64,000 nucleotides of DNA, from assembly GCA_026315105.1 (NCBI GenBank), contig CM048745.1, positions 743,786,506 to 743,850,505 of the forward strand, written 5' to 3'. Below the pieces are notes generated by a model. The model was not told the origin of the DNA. It did no database searches and saw only the letters and a list, made by a program, of their open reading frames with translations. Position 1 is the first letter of the stretch. The number at the start of each line of letters is the position of its first letter. Shown here piece after piece: positions 35,140 through 45,339 of the stretch. The DNA is from Locusta migratoria. Taxonomy: Eukaryota > Arthropoda > Insecta > Orthoptera > Acrididae. Both the position numbers and the translations under genes were made by a program.

Positions 35140-35887
35140 GGAGGTATAAAAAAACGACAGTTTGATATTCTGTGTTTGCAACAATACTCCACACATAAAG
35201 CCCATCGAGGTCGTTACAGGTAACGACCGCAAAACGGACGTTTAGAACTATAAATATGTCAGCATTGCGTAAATTCGTGTGCATTATTCTTATGGGATGC
35301 TAATACTATAATCAATATTAAATATTAATAATAATAATATTAATCAATATTAAATATTATCAGATGTGCGGACGACACAGTAAGAATAACAAAGAGATTA
35401 TAAGGAAGGAAATGGGTGCAACAGAAAGTACAGACGGTTGGAAAATCCATAGTAATCAGACCAACAAAAATACGGAAAAAAATATAAGTCGGTATGGTTA
35501 AGTGAGGGTTAACCTTTGTTGGACACACGTGTTAAATGGATGATAAAAGGCTAAATAAACAATTATTCGTATACTTCTGGAAGAATAAATCAATAACAGC
35601 ATGAATAAAGAAGTAAATAAATAATTACAAACAACATCAAATAATATGAACTAACCACAATAACGAATATAATAAAGTTAGAAGCTATTGAAAGAAAACG
35701 AAATAAGAAATTGGAAACCTGAACAGAAGAAGTAAAATATAAAATGGGAGAAAATGATGGAGTACTTGAGAAATAGGAAAGAATAAGGAAGAGGAATTGT
35801 TAGATGGTTCCCTTTTGTCAATATAAAACTAATAACAATAGACGAATGTTTGCGAACTAAGATACTTTTTTTATTTGGTGTCCATAC

Positions 35888-36720
35888 CTGCAGGAAATAG
35901 ACCTCAAGGTGATCTTGAGGGTACAGCATCTCAAGGCTTGGCTTCATAATATTCTGCAGAATACCAACATAGCCTTCGGCGTTGAGAATGCCCTCTATCT
36001 TCCACAACGGTCCTGCTCCTCGAGCCGAAATATAACCCCAAACGGCAACAGAAAAGCATCCACCGCGTTCTCTTTCAACAAGGTATCTGGAGGAAAATCA
36101 CTCCCCACGTGGACGGTACACCTAATAATACCGAAAGCGTCTGTTGTTAATAAAGCCGCTCACAATTCAGCGAAAACATATTTTATTGAACAAATGCAAT
36201 ATCACATATGTCTAAATATTAAACAACAAAAACAATTTGCTTTTACATGAAATCCTTGCTTATATGACAATATTCAAAATCAATTTACTTATATCTAACC
36301 TGAACTGGGGCGTTTCTAACGGAAGAGTCAAGCGCTGCTCTATAGCAGCTCTTTGATGTAAAAGTCCATAACTTTTTAACTTCCTGCACACAGTTTTTGC
36401 ACTCCCAGAAAAGTGGAACACCTCACCCAGTTGCCAGCAGCTGAGGAACAGGTCGCCGCTTATGCTGTCGAGCATGCTGCTTCGCTGGACCCCACTCGCC
36501 ACCCCCCCCCCCCCCCCCCCCCCCGTTGCACTGCACACCGGGCGCGTCCAGTGGCAACATGCTCCCTCCACCAGTGCCTCACCGTCACTTTCAGCACGCC
36601 ACATCTCTCACCCCCCTCGGATGGGCAGTAACCCCCATCCCCGATCAGGCCGATCACTCTAACTTGCATCTCGTCCCAATGAGCTGCCATCGATCTGCCG
36701 TGATGTATGGCGTAATGCAT
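35888..36720 (-). pseudogene. Tc1-like transposase, N-terminal and central part
   Basis: Minus strand. Starts MHYAIHHGRSMAAHWDEMQV, with a helix-turn-helix-like region. A poly(G) run (36502-36524 on + as poly-C) shifts the frame. It resumes at VCRKLKSYGLLHQRAAIEQR. The first-Asp region is badly decayed (about 36130-36170). Then VYRPRGE, a TGA, YLVERERGGCFSVAVWGYIS, ARGAGPLWKIEGILNAEGY and HLEVYFLQ ending at CTGCAG|GTATGG. The next expected residue, the catalytic Asp, is the first of the piece at 30626. Decayed, but the order matches Tc1-like transposases. Confidence 0.75.
36502..36524. repeat. Poly(C) tract in transposase remnant
   Basis: 23-base C homopolymer on the + strand. Read on the minus strand it is poly-G and gives a glycine run, and it throws the helix-turn-helix region out of frame with the rest of the transposase. 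Its length may be uncertain in any assembly. Confidence 0.85.
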
Positions 36721-36740
36721 CCTCTATATATGGTGTGTTT

Positions 36741-37389
36741 AGAGCATCCGCAGCAACATGAACAGCGCCCTCACATACAAAAGAAATTATTATTGCTGAT
36801 AAAAGGAACGCAAATATTATTGACATAGAAATTAAAGGTTATCGGTTATTTACTCACACGAAAAACCAGTTTCCCACAATACTGCATAAATATATAAAAT
36901 TATAAAGCCATTGAGACAATAGAAATAAAAGTAAATAACACAGTAGATTTTTTTAACCCGTCAAAACATCATAATATTATTATTTACCGACATTACATTC
37001 ATTAAAATCGTGGCGAATGTATTATGTTTGTAAAATAATTGGCAAAGGTAGTGCGTTCCGGGTGTAGAGACTCGCAACAAGCGCATCTGTAAACTGCGCC
37101 CCACTCCAACATAGGCGGCCACGACAGCACACGTTAAGACACAAACAGGAAGACGTCGTCTTGGCTCTGAACGCAGTGTGCCGACAACACTACCTGCACA
37201 GTCTTCTCGTAACCAAAATCAGACTCTATACCGATGAATCTCTTCTTACCTACCATAGGAAGAGGACCTAGTGAGCCCAACAAAATGCATGCACTCGATA
37301 GTGGTACTCAGTAAAGGCCTTTTGTGAGAAGCATATAATAAATTTCCTTCTCTCGTATCACAGACCTTGTAACAGTGTGAAGTGATAAA
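36741..37389. other. Core of giant element upstream of transposase, no recognised feature
   Basis: Between the transposase start and the right arm. AT-rich then mixed; no frame or repeat recognised. It could include the transposase promoter in an ancestral element. Confidence 0.4.
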
Positions 37390-40300
37390 ATCAACAAGCT
37401 AGGGTACAAAGACTGATGTGATGCATTTCCCTAATAGCAATTCGGACTGTTAACACCATCAGCTCCACGACTTCCCTTCCTGCATAAATATCTCCCACAA
37501 CCCTTTATTTATCGAATTTTGGACATAGAATGTTTCTTGTGACTGAACGTTGCATTACTTTACTTACTCTGGCACTAGCTGTACTCGTCCACGCATTCCT
37601 GTGTTTTGTTACAGATTAATGAAAAAGAAAACTAACCATACATTTCTTCTAATATACGAAATGTATGGCCCATTAGTTATTTCAATAAATACACTTCCCT
37701 CTCCGAGACACAAGTATTTGACACATTTTGGTTTCTTAACAAACATTGCCCTATGACTGAATACCATTCAAGTGCCATTTCGATTATTGTCTGAAAAACA
37801 GTTAAATATAATTTGTGTGTAATAAGCAATGATCATAGGAAATTTAAGTTTTCTTCTACAAGGAGCTCATCTGAAGAGTAAATTACAATGTCTCTCATAA
37901 TTTACAGCATGGGAAACCTCCTATTTTCATAATTCGTTGTTGTACCATAGATGCAGATGAAGTGCAGTAATCATGATTGATCAAGTAGCTTATAAAATGT
38001 GTGTTACACGATGTCACACGAAAACGAATGAAGTAATACTAACCACTACCCATATAGGCCATGATTTCAGTCAGGACACATAACGAGACATTGCATTACG
38101 CGAGAGGAAGGTGCCGCTGGGCATCAATTTCAGTCCACTTACTAGCATCGCTTTCTGTCTGATACCTCAATAGCCACACTAGAGCTGAGAGTGAACAAAA
38201 CCGATGCTAAGACAATTCATTTAACTAACGGATCAGTACGCATAAACACCTGATGATGAACAAAATGGGTTTGAAATGTGTTGCAGTATGTCACAGTGTG
38301 CTGAGCAGACAACGATTATTGACGCGTGTGGTTGAGTTATGCTTGAGTGATTGTGTATTTGAAAGTTTCTCTTTCTGAAGAAGAATGCGGCAGAAAATTT
38401 AAATTGTGTGGATGTGAGTATCTTTTATTTGTAGCTGTCAGCGGCTAAGCGTTAGTCTTTACAGTAGGTTGTTTCATATTCTCTGTTATTATTATTGCAA
38501 CATGTTAAATTCAAGATAAAATAAACAGAAATGCGGCTGAACAATCCCGGGCGGTATGTCCCGGCAAATAATGCCATATGCTCACTTCATTTTAATAATT
38601 CCAATAGCCGCTTTCTAACGTAGCCTGTACTAAAGAAATAAGAGAATCTTCACAGACTCGACAATATATCACCACCTGTGTACTGATGCAACTGTAGTCA
38701 TACAGTTAAATCCCACTACAAAAGTGTGTTTAAAGCATGAAGTTTTCACTATTCCTGTATTTTAAATGGGCACGAATGCAACATCAAACTACTATAATAT
38801 TGTTTATCTGTAAAAAAACGAATTTATGTCACTTATTGAACTGCATTTTGATTGGTGGAGCTGTATGAATGGAGGCATTTATGTTTTTAGAATAACAGTA
38901 GAATAAAGTCTAAAATAAAATAATAATAATAAAAAAAGTTGACAACGAGAAGCAGAGGGGATAGATATAAAATTGCATCCAGTGTCATATATTATGAAAC
39001 ATCTACAGTTCCGGAAAAGGTGTAGGTGTGAATTATGGTGTGGTGGACTGCAACAATTGTTTTTCACTTCCAAAACTAGATGACAGTCTACTGCAAAGCA
39101 GAAATTAGAAAAACGGTAAAGGTAGATGCTGCCAGAAAGACACAGCCATATTGTGTTTCACTGTGATTAATTGACATAATATTTGTCTCGTTATGTGTGT
39201 GGTACCAGAATGTGGATGCTTATTCACCCACTGCTAAGAAACACTTTCGCATGCAGAAAACAAGTCCTACAATCCGACGTAGTTAAGTGTAAAGACGTAG
39301 TTGCATATGGATAGTCTCTACAAGATCTGTCTGCCTGTCTGTCCCGTCATACTAAATGCCTGCAATTCTCATTTGTATAAGGTGACAGAGTGGAGACATC
39401 GTTTATAATTGGTACCATCAGGGAGTAAGTGAACTACACCGTGAACCGAGCCAGAAGCACTCTACGGAAAACGAGGTCAACGCTCAGCACGTTGAACGTA
39501 TTGCTGTCTTGGTAAGTCTGTTGTGAGCGCAGTGCAAGTTTTAGAGCTCTTTGGCACTGGTGTTACCGCCGAGTTACTTCCGGGATGACACAGAAACATG
39601 ATAACAAATTCACTTAATATTTACATGTCTGTTTGGTTGAATAATCTCAGTTACTTTCTTTATAGGTGTGATATCGGCCCATTACTTTCTACTTCAAATG
39701 CAAGGAAATTGGCGGTTAGCTGTAGCCACCAGTGGAACAAGCAGAAAGAGAGACGTAACAGTGTGTCGTTAGCTCTGAGATGACATGTCTGCTTCTTAAG
39801 CGAAGCCTGCTGTGGGGCTGTAGATCAGAATTTTGACCCAGTGGAACAAGCAGAAAGAGAGACGTAGCAACGTGTCGTTAGCTCTGAGATGACATGTCTG
39901 CTTCTTAAGCGAAGCCTTCTGTGGGGCTGTAGATCACAATTTTGACCCTCTTTTGATAGAGCTACAGGCAGTTGCGACGGACACACAACTGACGAACAGT
40001 GCACAATATTCTCCTGAATCACCAGATGTAAAGCATCACGTTCACAATGCCATTGCCTTTCGTTTGGGCTCAGTCATTTATGATATCATAAGGCTGTTAA
40101 ATAAGTCACTAATAACAGCGTGAACTAATGACGTTTAAGCAAAAATGCAATAATTTGGATTTTGTCGCTTTGAAACTGTGCAGTACTCCTACTCCCAACT
40201 TTTGAATCCTGCCCGACCAGTGAAAATATCACATGATGGTCAACTCGTCATAGTTCATGACTTACTTGAGTTATCGAGTCTTTCTTAATGTGTAAAATCA

Positions 40301-40596
40301 TGAATACCCGAAAGATTGTTCTTGCAACTGGAAATCTCCTTTGTGAGGTCATTTGCCCAAAAGCACTCCCATCATACATATGTTTAGAGCTGTCTCTACT
40401 ACTGTAATACCTATATGAGGCCCAATGATAGCAAAATGTTTTGTAAACTTGAAGCATATTGAATATTATTTGCATAGCTCTCTCCGCTAGAGGAGTGACC
40501 GGATCTGTAGTTTTTAAGGAAAGAAAAGAAAAAAATGTTAGGAAACAGATCGATCTTACCAATCAACAAAGAACATGAACTATCCAACGAAAGCAA
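37390..40596 (-). repeat. Right arm of the giant inverted repeat
   Basis: Inverted copy of 25877-30145. It has about 500 bp at roughly 37980-38500 with no counterpart on the left, and a 109-bp tandem duplication at 39732-39949 that the left arm lacks. It lacks the 1.6-kb segment found in the left arm. Point differences are frequent, so the arms have been diverging for a long time. Confidence 0.8.
39732..39949. repeat. 109-bp tandem duplication in right arm only
   Basis: Two copies, 39732-39840 and 39841-39949, both starting GTGGAACAAGCAGAAAGAGA and ending in TTTTGACCC. The left arm has a single copy (about 26530-26670). It arose after the arms separated. Confidence 0.88.
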
Positions 40597-40787
40597 AGAA
40601 TAGATCTACTAAGGAAAAGACATCAGGGTTCCAGTCCCACTCGGGCACATAATTTCAATATAACCACTGACTATCTGATTCACTATCCTGCACCTACCGA
40701 GAAGTTTATCATTCAGTGTAGTACTAAATGCTAATGAAGTAACAAATATGTGTACTATATTACGTTTTATTGCTATTGTGATTTCAG

Positions 40788-41027
40788 AATTTCCCAAATA
40801 TATTGATTACTAAAACCGATACTGATATTATGAATTCAGAAGATTTGTACCAAGATTCAGAAAGTGAATCAGAAGACTGGGAGAACTCAGTTGCATCTAG
40901 TGACATCGATAGTACAGACGCTAGTCATAATGAGGAGGAGAGTGGTGATGATGACCAAAATGAACCACCTGGTTTTATAACTAATAAATTACCTGTGCTG
41001 TGCAAATTTCTTGGCTCTGGAATCTGA
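40788..41027 (+). CDS. Leucine-rich repeat protein, last coding exon with acidic tail
   Basis: The acceptor ATTTCAG (40781-40787) opens a phase-0 exon that completes the last LRR (NFPNILITK) and then becomes acidic and serine-rich (DSESESEDWENS, NEEESGDDDQNEPPG). It ends in a short hydrophobic tail and TGA at 41025-41027. A poly(A) signal follows 85 bases later. Phase and sequence fit exon 3, but the link spans a 15.2-kb intron filled by a giant inverted-repeat element, so it is slightly less certain than the other joins. The acidic tail looks disordered; its role is unknown. Confidence 0.78.
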   Translation, partial: NFPNILITKTDTDIMNSEDLYQDSESESEDWENSVASSDIDSTDASHNEEESGDDDQNEPPGFITNKLPVLCKFLGSGI

Positions 41028-41111
41028 GGTACTGCACGTTATGTTTCCATTACTTGTAAATAAGTTATTAATATCTGAATATCATCTTACTAACTGGGGA
41101 ACAGATTGTAA

Positions 41112-41117
41112 AATAAA
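41112..41117 (+). terminator. Poly(A) signal of the LRR gene
   Basis: AATAAA, 85 bases after the stop codon of the last LRR exon, in an AT-rich 3' UTR. It is the first canonical hexamer downstream of the stop codon. Confidence 0.65.
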
Positions 41118-41529
41118 TTTTAATGTGTAAGGTAAAGGCAAAGTTGGAATAAATCATGGAGTGAAACAGTTTGCAATTACTTTGCAGCTTTTAATGTGAG
41201 CATGACACTAGTACCTGACTGCCTATACACGAGCGGCCACTACCAAACTGTGGAATATTCCAAACTTGATAATCCAATTGTTGAACATGTTACACACCAC
41301 TTCTACAGCTGGGTTACTGTGCAGGCTATTTGATATTAAACTGCAGCATTAATTTCTCTGAACTACACAGATGAGAACACTCTCTTGAATGTATCCTACA
41401 CTCTCACAATCCCCGTGATTTAAACCTCCAATAACTTGATCTCTTTGTCTCACTTTACTTTACAGTTTCCTTTCTCTCACTGTTCCTTTAATTTTTAGAT
41501 CATTCACTGTCTTCTCCCATCACTCCCTA

Positions 41530-42535
41530 CCTCAGGTGGCTGTCTCTTTCTCCCTCCCCCTCTCCCTTTCCTCACATCTCCCTTCCCTTCCATTCTCTCT
41601 CTTTATCTTCACCTTTCTTTCCTTCCCCAATTCCAATTTCCCCCCTTCCCATTGTTCCCTCATGTTTTCTCCTCTTTCCTTTTTCACCCCTTCTTTTCCT
41701 TCTTCCCTCCTCCCTATCTCTTCCAACATCTCTTTTTGCTCTACCACAATAATCATTTCATGTTGTTGCACAGCTGTAGAGGCGCTATCCAAAGATATTT
41801 TTCTTTCCTCTTTATGTTACCCCATCCTTGTGTCTATCTGTACACTATCCCCACCTCAACCAAGTCAGACAATCTCTCTCAATAATCAAGTACCAACAAG
41901 CAATATTGCCATGGCTACAGGAGGGGGGGAGAAAGAGAGAGAGAGTTGATGAGTGGGCACACACACAAATGCCTGATACTGCCATCAAAAAAGTTAAATA
42001 CTTGAAAGCTAGCCAAGGACTGTCTTATGTTCTGTCTTGCTGTGCTCCACTTATCAATCTGATTTAGGTAAGTGGTTGCTTTTCCTTATTTTACAGAATT
42101 CTTGTGAGTAATACTCCAAAGAGAAAATAAATTAAACCTTTGTGTGTCCAATGATTTCTTCAATTCATTCTGATACTCACTCAAGTATGGGAGATATGAA
42201 AAGCAGTTTATATATTATTCCCCACTTATTCAGCTCACTTCTCTTTACTTCTTTATCTGTCCTCTTGGGTTATCTATCATTTTTGGTTTGCTATTGGCAT
42301 GGCTCAGTACTTATCACACAGAATCTCTAACTTCCACTCATCACCCATCATCACCTCATGGCCTAGGCTGTGTCTTATGAGTAACCATTCCCTTCTGTTT
42401 CCTTTCTTCTGACGAAGGAACACAGTTCCAAAATCAAGGGTCCTCTTTAATTTTTGTCTTCATTTGCATTTTTTGTGTGACTATCGGCAGTACAGAACTA
42501 AGGTAAGTACTGGCCACCCAGTCTATCCCTTTTGA
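41530..42535 (+). mobile_element. Penelope-like element 3' region
   Basis: Long pyrimidine-rich sequence (41530-41730), a (GA)n run at 41930-41945, then 42140-42535 ending GTGACTATCGGCAGTACAGA and GTAAGTACTGGCCA. The end matches those of the element at 12735-14027. No RT or GIY-YIG residue pattern remains. Classification rests only on similarity to the other copies. Confidence 0.5.
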
Positions 42536-42888
42536 AGAGTATTTTAGCATCTCAGTGGAGTATTTCCATCAGTAATCAACAAATAGTTTTGTCCCATCAA
42601 AATAGTTTTGTGACTCATGATCACAGCAGATTGGTCCCTGTCTTTCGCATCAAACATAATATACAGGCTGCTCGGAAATTACCGTTGCAAACTTCAAGAA
42701 CTCATAGAGGGTAATGAGGACATAATATTTTGAATAGGAACCTATGTTCGGGAACATATTGTTTCCATTCTATGACGGTTTCAATTCATGTCATTATCTC
42801 ATCCACTCAGACTTGAAGAATGTAATTAGGCGTGACCCAGTACAACTGTTGCAATCAATTTGAAAAGAATACTGAATCGCTCCATTAT
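42536..42888. other. Possible remnant of another DNA element
   Basis: ATACAGGCTGCTCGGAAATT near 42660 looks like the start of a Tc1/mariner-type terminal repeat, but no partner end or coding region is present up to the mariner at 42891. Confidence 0.25.
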
Positions 42889-42890
42889 TA

Positions 42891-44209
42891 CGAGGGCTAT
42901 CCACAAAGTACATTACGTTTTGGAATTAAAAATAAATAAAGTATTGGAAATTTTTTTTGTTATATAGAGATGAAAGCAACACTTAAATACTACTTTTCTA
43001 CATAGTTGCCATTTAAATTAAGGCACTTATCGTAGTCATGGACGAGCTTGGAAAATCCTTCGTCGTAAAATTCGGCCGCCTGTGCCTTCAACCATGTGGT
43101 TACCTCTTCTTGAAGATGTGCGTCGTCATCAAAACGCTGCATAGCCAACCACTTCTTCATTGCTGGGAATAAGTGGAAGTCGCTCAGTGCCAGGTCGGGA
43201 CTGTACGGCGGATGAGGAGACAATTCCCACTTAAAAGATTCGAGAACTTCACGAGTGACATTTGCCGTGTGAGCCCGGGTGTTGTCGTGAATCAGCAAGA
43301 TCTTTGAGCCCAACTTTCCCCTGCGTTTGTTTTGTATTGCTCTTCTGAGGTTGTGCAGAGTTTGGCAATACCTTTGAAAGTTTATTGTTGTGCCTCTTTC
43401 CAGGAAATCCACAAAAATCACATCTTTTCTGTCCCAAAAGACAGTCACCATCACCTTCCTTGCATTGTCTGCATGCATTTCTTGGGTTTTTGGGGGGAAT
43501 TTGTGTGCCCCCACTGCATTGACTGCAATTTTGTCTTGCAGTTCACATGCTTAACCCATGTTTTGTCACCAGTAACGAAGTGATCGAGTAATGAGCCGTC
43601 ATCTTTCTCGTAAGCATCCAAAAATGTTAACGTTGCAGCCATTCGCTGATTTTTGTGAATCTGTGTCAAGATTTTTAGTATCCATCTTGCACAAAACTTG
43701 TGGTAACCAAGCTTTTTGGTAATGATTTCATGCAACAAACTTCGTGAAATTTGTGGAAAACTCAGAAAGAATTTCGTTATTGTGAAATTACGGTTTTCAC
43801 GGATCGTGGCATCGACTTTCTCGACATGTTCAGCAGCCACTATGCTGGGTCTTCCACTTCGCACTTCGTCGTGAATGTTAGTTTGGCCATTTTTAAATTT
43901 TATGACCCATTGATGCACTTCACCTTCAGTGATTATGTTGTCACACTTCACAAAGCTGCCGATAGATTTCAATTGGTGTACAGTTTTTTGCAGTCAGAAA
44001 CCTTATTACTGTACACACTTCACGGCATTTTCAATTAACACTGACATTTCAAACTGTCACAGTAACTCAACGGAGTACAGCACAAACTTCTCACTAGCGC
44101 AGCAGGATGCCAACTGAGTGACATATTGCCATGACACCAAGATGGCCGCGCTAGCCTTGCCCCTAACGGACACAAATGAAAACGTAATGTACTTTGTGGA
44201 TAGACCTCG
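42891..44209 (-). mobile_element. Mariner element
   Basis: Inverted termini of about 31 bp (CGAGGGCTATCCACAAAGTA on the left, the complement with one change on the right) are flanked by TA at 42889-42890 and 44210-44211. 1319 bp, the usual size for mariner. One transposase frame on the minus strand with few defects. It lies 1.8 kb past the end of the LRR gene. Confidence 0.95.
42990..43972 (-). pseudogene. Mariner transposase (DD34D), one main frameshift
   Basis: From 43972: helix-turn-helix region with GEVHQWVIKFKNGQTNIHDE and the mariner hallmark DEVRSGRPSI. Then FVTGDKTWVKH (first Asp). A frameshift near 43500 follows. The second frame has VFWDRKDVIFVDFLERG, LIHDNTRAHTANVT (second Asp) and YSPDLALSDFHLFPAMKK (third Asp), with 34 residues between the last two. 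The C-terminus ends NGNYVEK. All three Asp are kept; the frameshift, and a start shortened relative to the family's ~345 residues, are the visible defects. This is the least decayed transposase in the window. Confidence 0.9.
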
Positions 44210-44460
44210 TACTTACACATTGTCATTACAATTTATACCTTATAGTTTATATATTTCTGTTTGATTGTGCAAGTAGGTTACATTCTTATATTTATAGCAT
44301 ATTTTTAGGTGTAGTAGAGTTTGTGTCCCTCTTGCTTAGTGACTTAGCATTTTCTAGAAGCAAGTCTACTTTGACACTATGTGGCAGTAAGCAGTTTTCA
44401 TAAAGAAAGTCATGGAAATGCAAAATAACAGAAAACAACTGCATATCTTTTGGCTGTTAA

Positions 44461-45332
44461 GGCCATTCCACACTGCACGTGGCGTGCATATCTGGACGTT
44501 TGCCATGCTAGCCACGTACCAATTCACACAGCTGCGATGCTATACCAGCCATGTTTTATGCCAGCATGCAGAAAGATGTCAAATCCAACGGTTCCATGGT
44601 GCCAGTTTGGAGTTTTTCATAAGCATTTTATTTATAATTACTGCATTTTCTCTACTATTATTTGAACAGAATATAACAGCAGCTAATTTTAAAATTTTAT
44701 TCTGATTATTTCAATTTATTGAAATATTAGTTTCTTTCAAAATGTAATAATAAGAAAAATATCATTAATAAATACGGTGAACAATTATGGTGACTGGACA
44801 CTACATTTATCAATATTGCATGTTTTAATAAAAGATTATACAAATTTATTTCTAAGATATTTAATAATATTACCACAGAATATGTATGTAATTACTGTCA
44901 TCCCATGCTTTTCCTTCAATGTGTCAATCTCTGTAGACTTCTAATGTATAGTCCCAAATCACTTTATGAGTATGAACTTCTTCAATTAATTGTTCCATTT
45001 TGAACCTACGAAGGTTACTGGAAAGCACAATCTCCCACCAACTACTTGCAAATGACTCAGACAACAAAGATGACGTGCTGTGTGGTGCACGAGCCTGGAC
45101 TAGCACGAGGTGCAATCTTTGATCTGCGCATATGCAGACTAAAAACATGTCCACCACGTTGAGAAAGATTGCTCAGGAAGTGAACGGAAGCCACACATGC
45201 CCCACATAGCTGGTATAGCACATTGCAGTGACCTGCAGTGTGAACAATCTCATTTAATAACAAGGGGAGTGATATTTTAAAAGTGGCTAGCGTATGTCCG
45301 GACACGCATGCTGTGTGCAGTGTGGAATGGCC
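44461..45332 (-). mobile_element. Harbinger-like DNA transposon, non-autonomous
   Basis: The termini GGCCATTCCACACTGCACG and its near complement (CGTGCAGTGTGGAATGGCC style) are flanked by TAA at 44458-44460 and 45333-45335. A 3-bp TWA duplication is the mark of PIF/Harbinger elements. The minus strand near 45005-44930 encodes MEQLIEEVHTHKVIWDYTLE, a MADF-like N-terminus as found in the accessory Myb/MADF protein of Harbingers. The transposase is missing, so this is a deletion derivative. Confidence 0.78.
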
Positions 45333-45339
45333 TAAAGGC

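Larger units (their letters stand above)
25877..40596 (-). mobile_element. Giant inverted-repeat element with Tc1-like transposase in the core
   Basis: About 14.7 kb in intron 3. The left arm (25877 to about 30145) and right arm (about 37390-40596) are diverged inverted copies of each other. Matching landmarks include CCGGATCTGTAG versus CTACAGATCCGAT near the outer ends, CGTTGGATAG at both tips, and GCAGGAAGGGAAGT near the inner ends. The 7-bp sequence AGAATAG lies directly outside on both sides (25870-25876, 40597-40603), a possible target-site duplication. The core carries a minus-strand Tc1-like transposase in two pieces. Arms of 3 kb are far beyond the usual Tc1-like TIR. It is either a long-TIR Tc1-like transposon or an inverted duplication that trapped one. 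Confidence 0.65.

Noticed and set aside
36125..36298. Second possible intron in the Tc1-like transposase (CAG|GTTAGA ... ATTATTAG|G)
   Set aside because: The interval can be read as decayed coding sequence (TTDAFGIIR before VYRPRG), so a second intron is not needed.
36460..36720. Glycine-rich and proline-rich open frames over the poly(C) tract
   Set aside because: Artefacts of the homopolymer. The meaningful content is the broken transposase on the minus strand.
40618..40660. B-box-like GGTTCCAGTCCCACTCGGGC, and a similar segment at 50815-50850
   Set aside because: Probably ends of another SINE family, but too short and lacking an A box to call.
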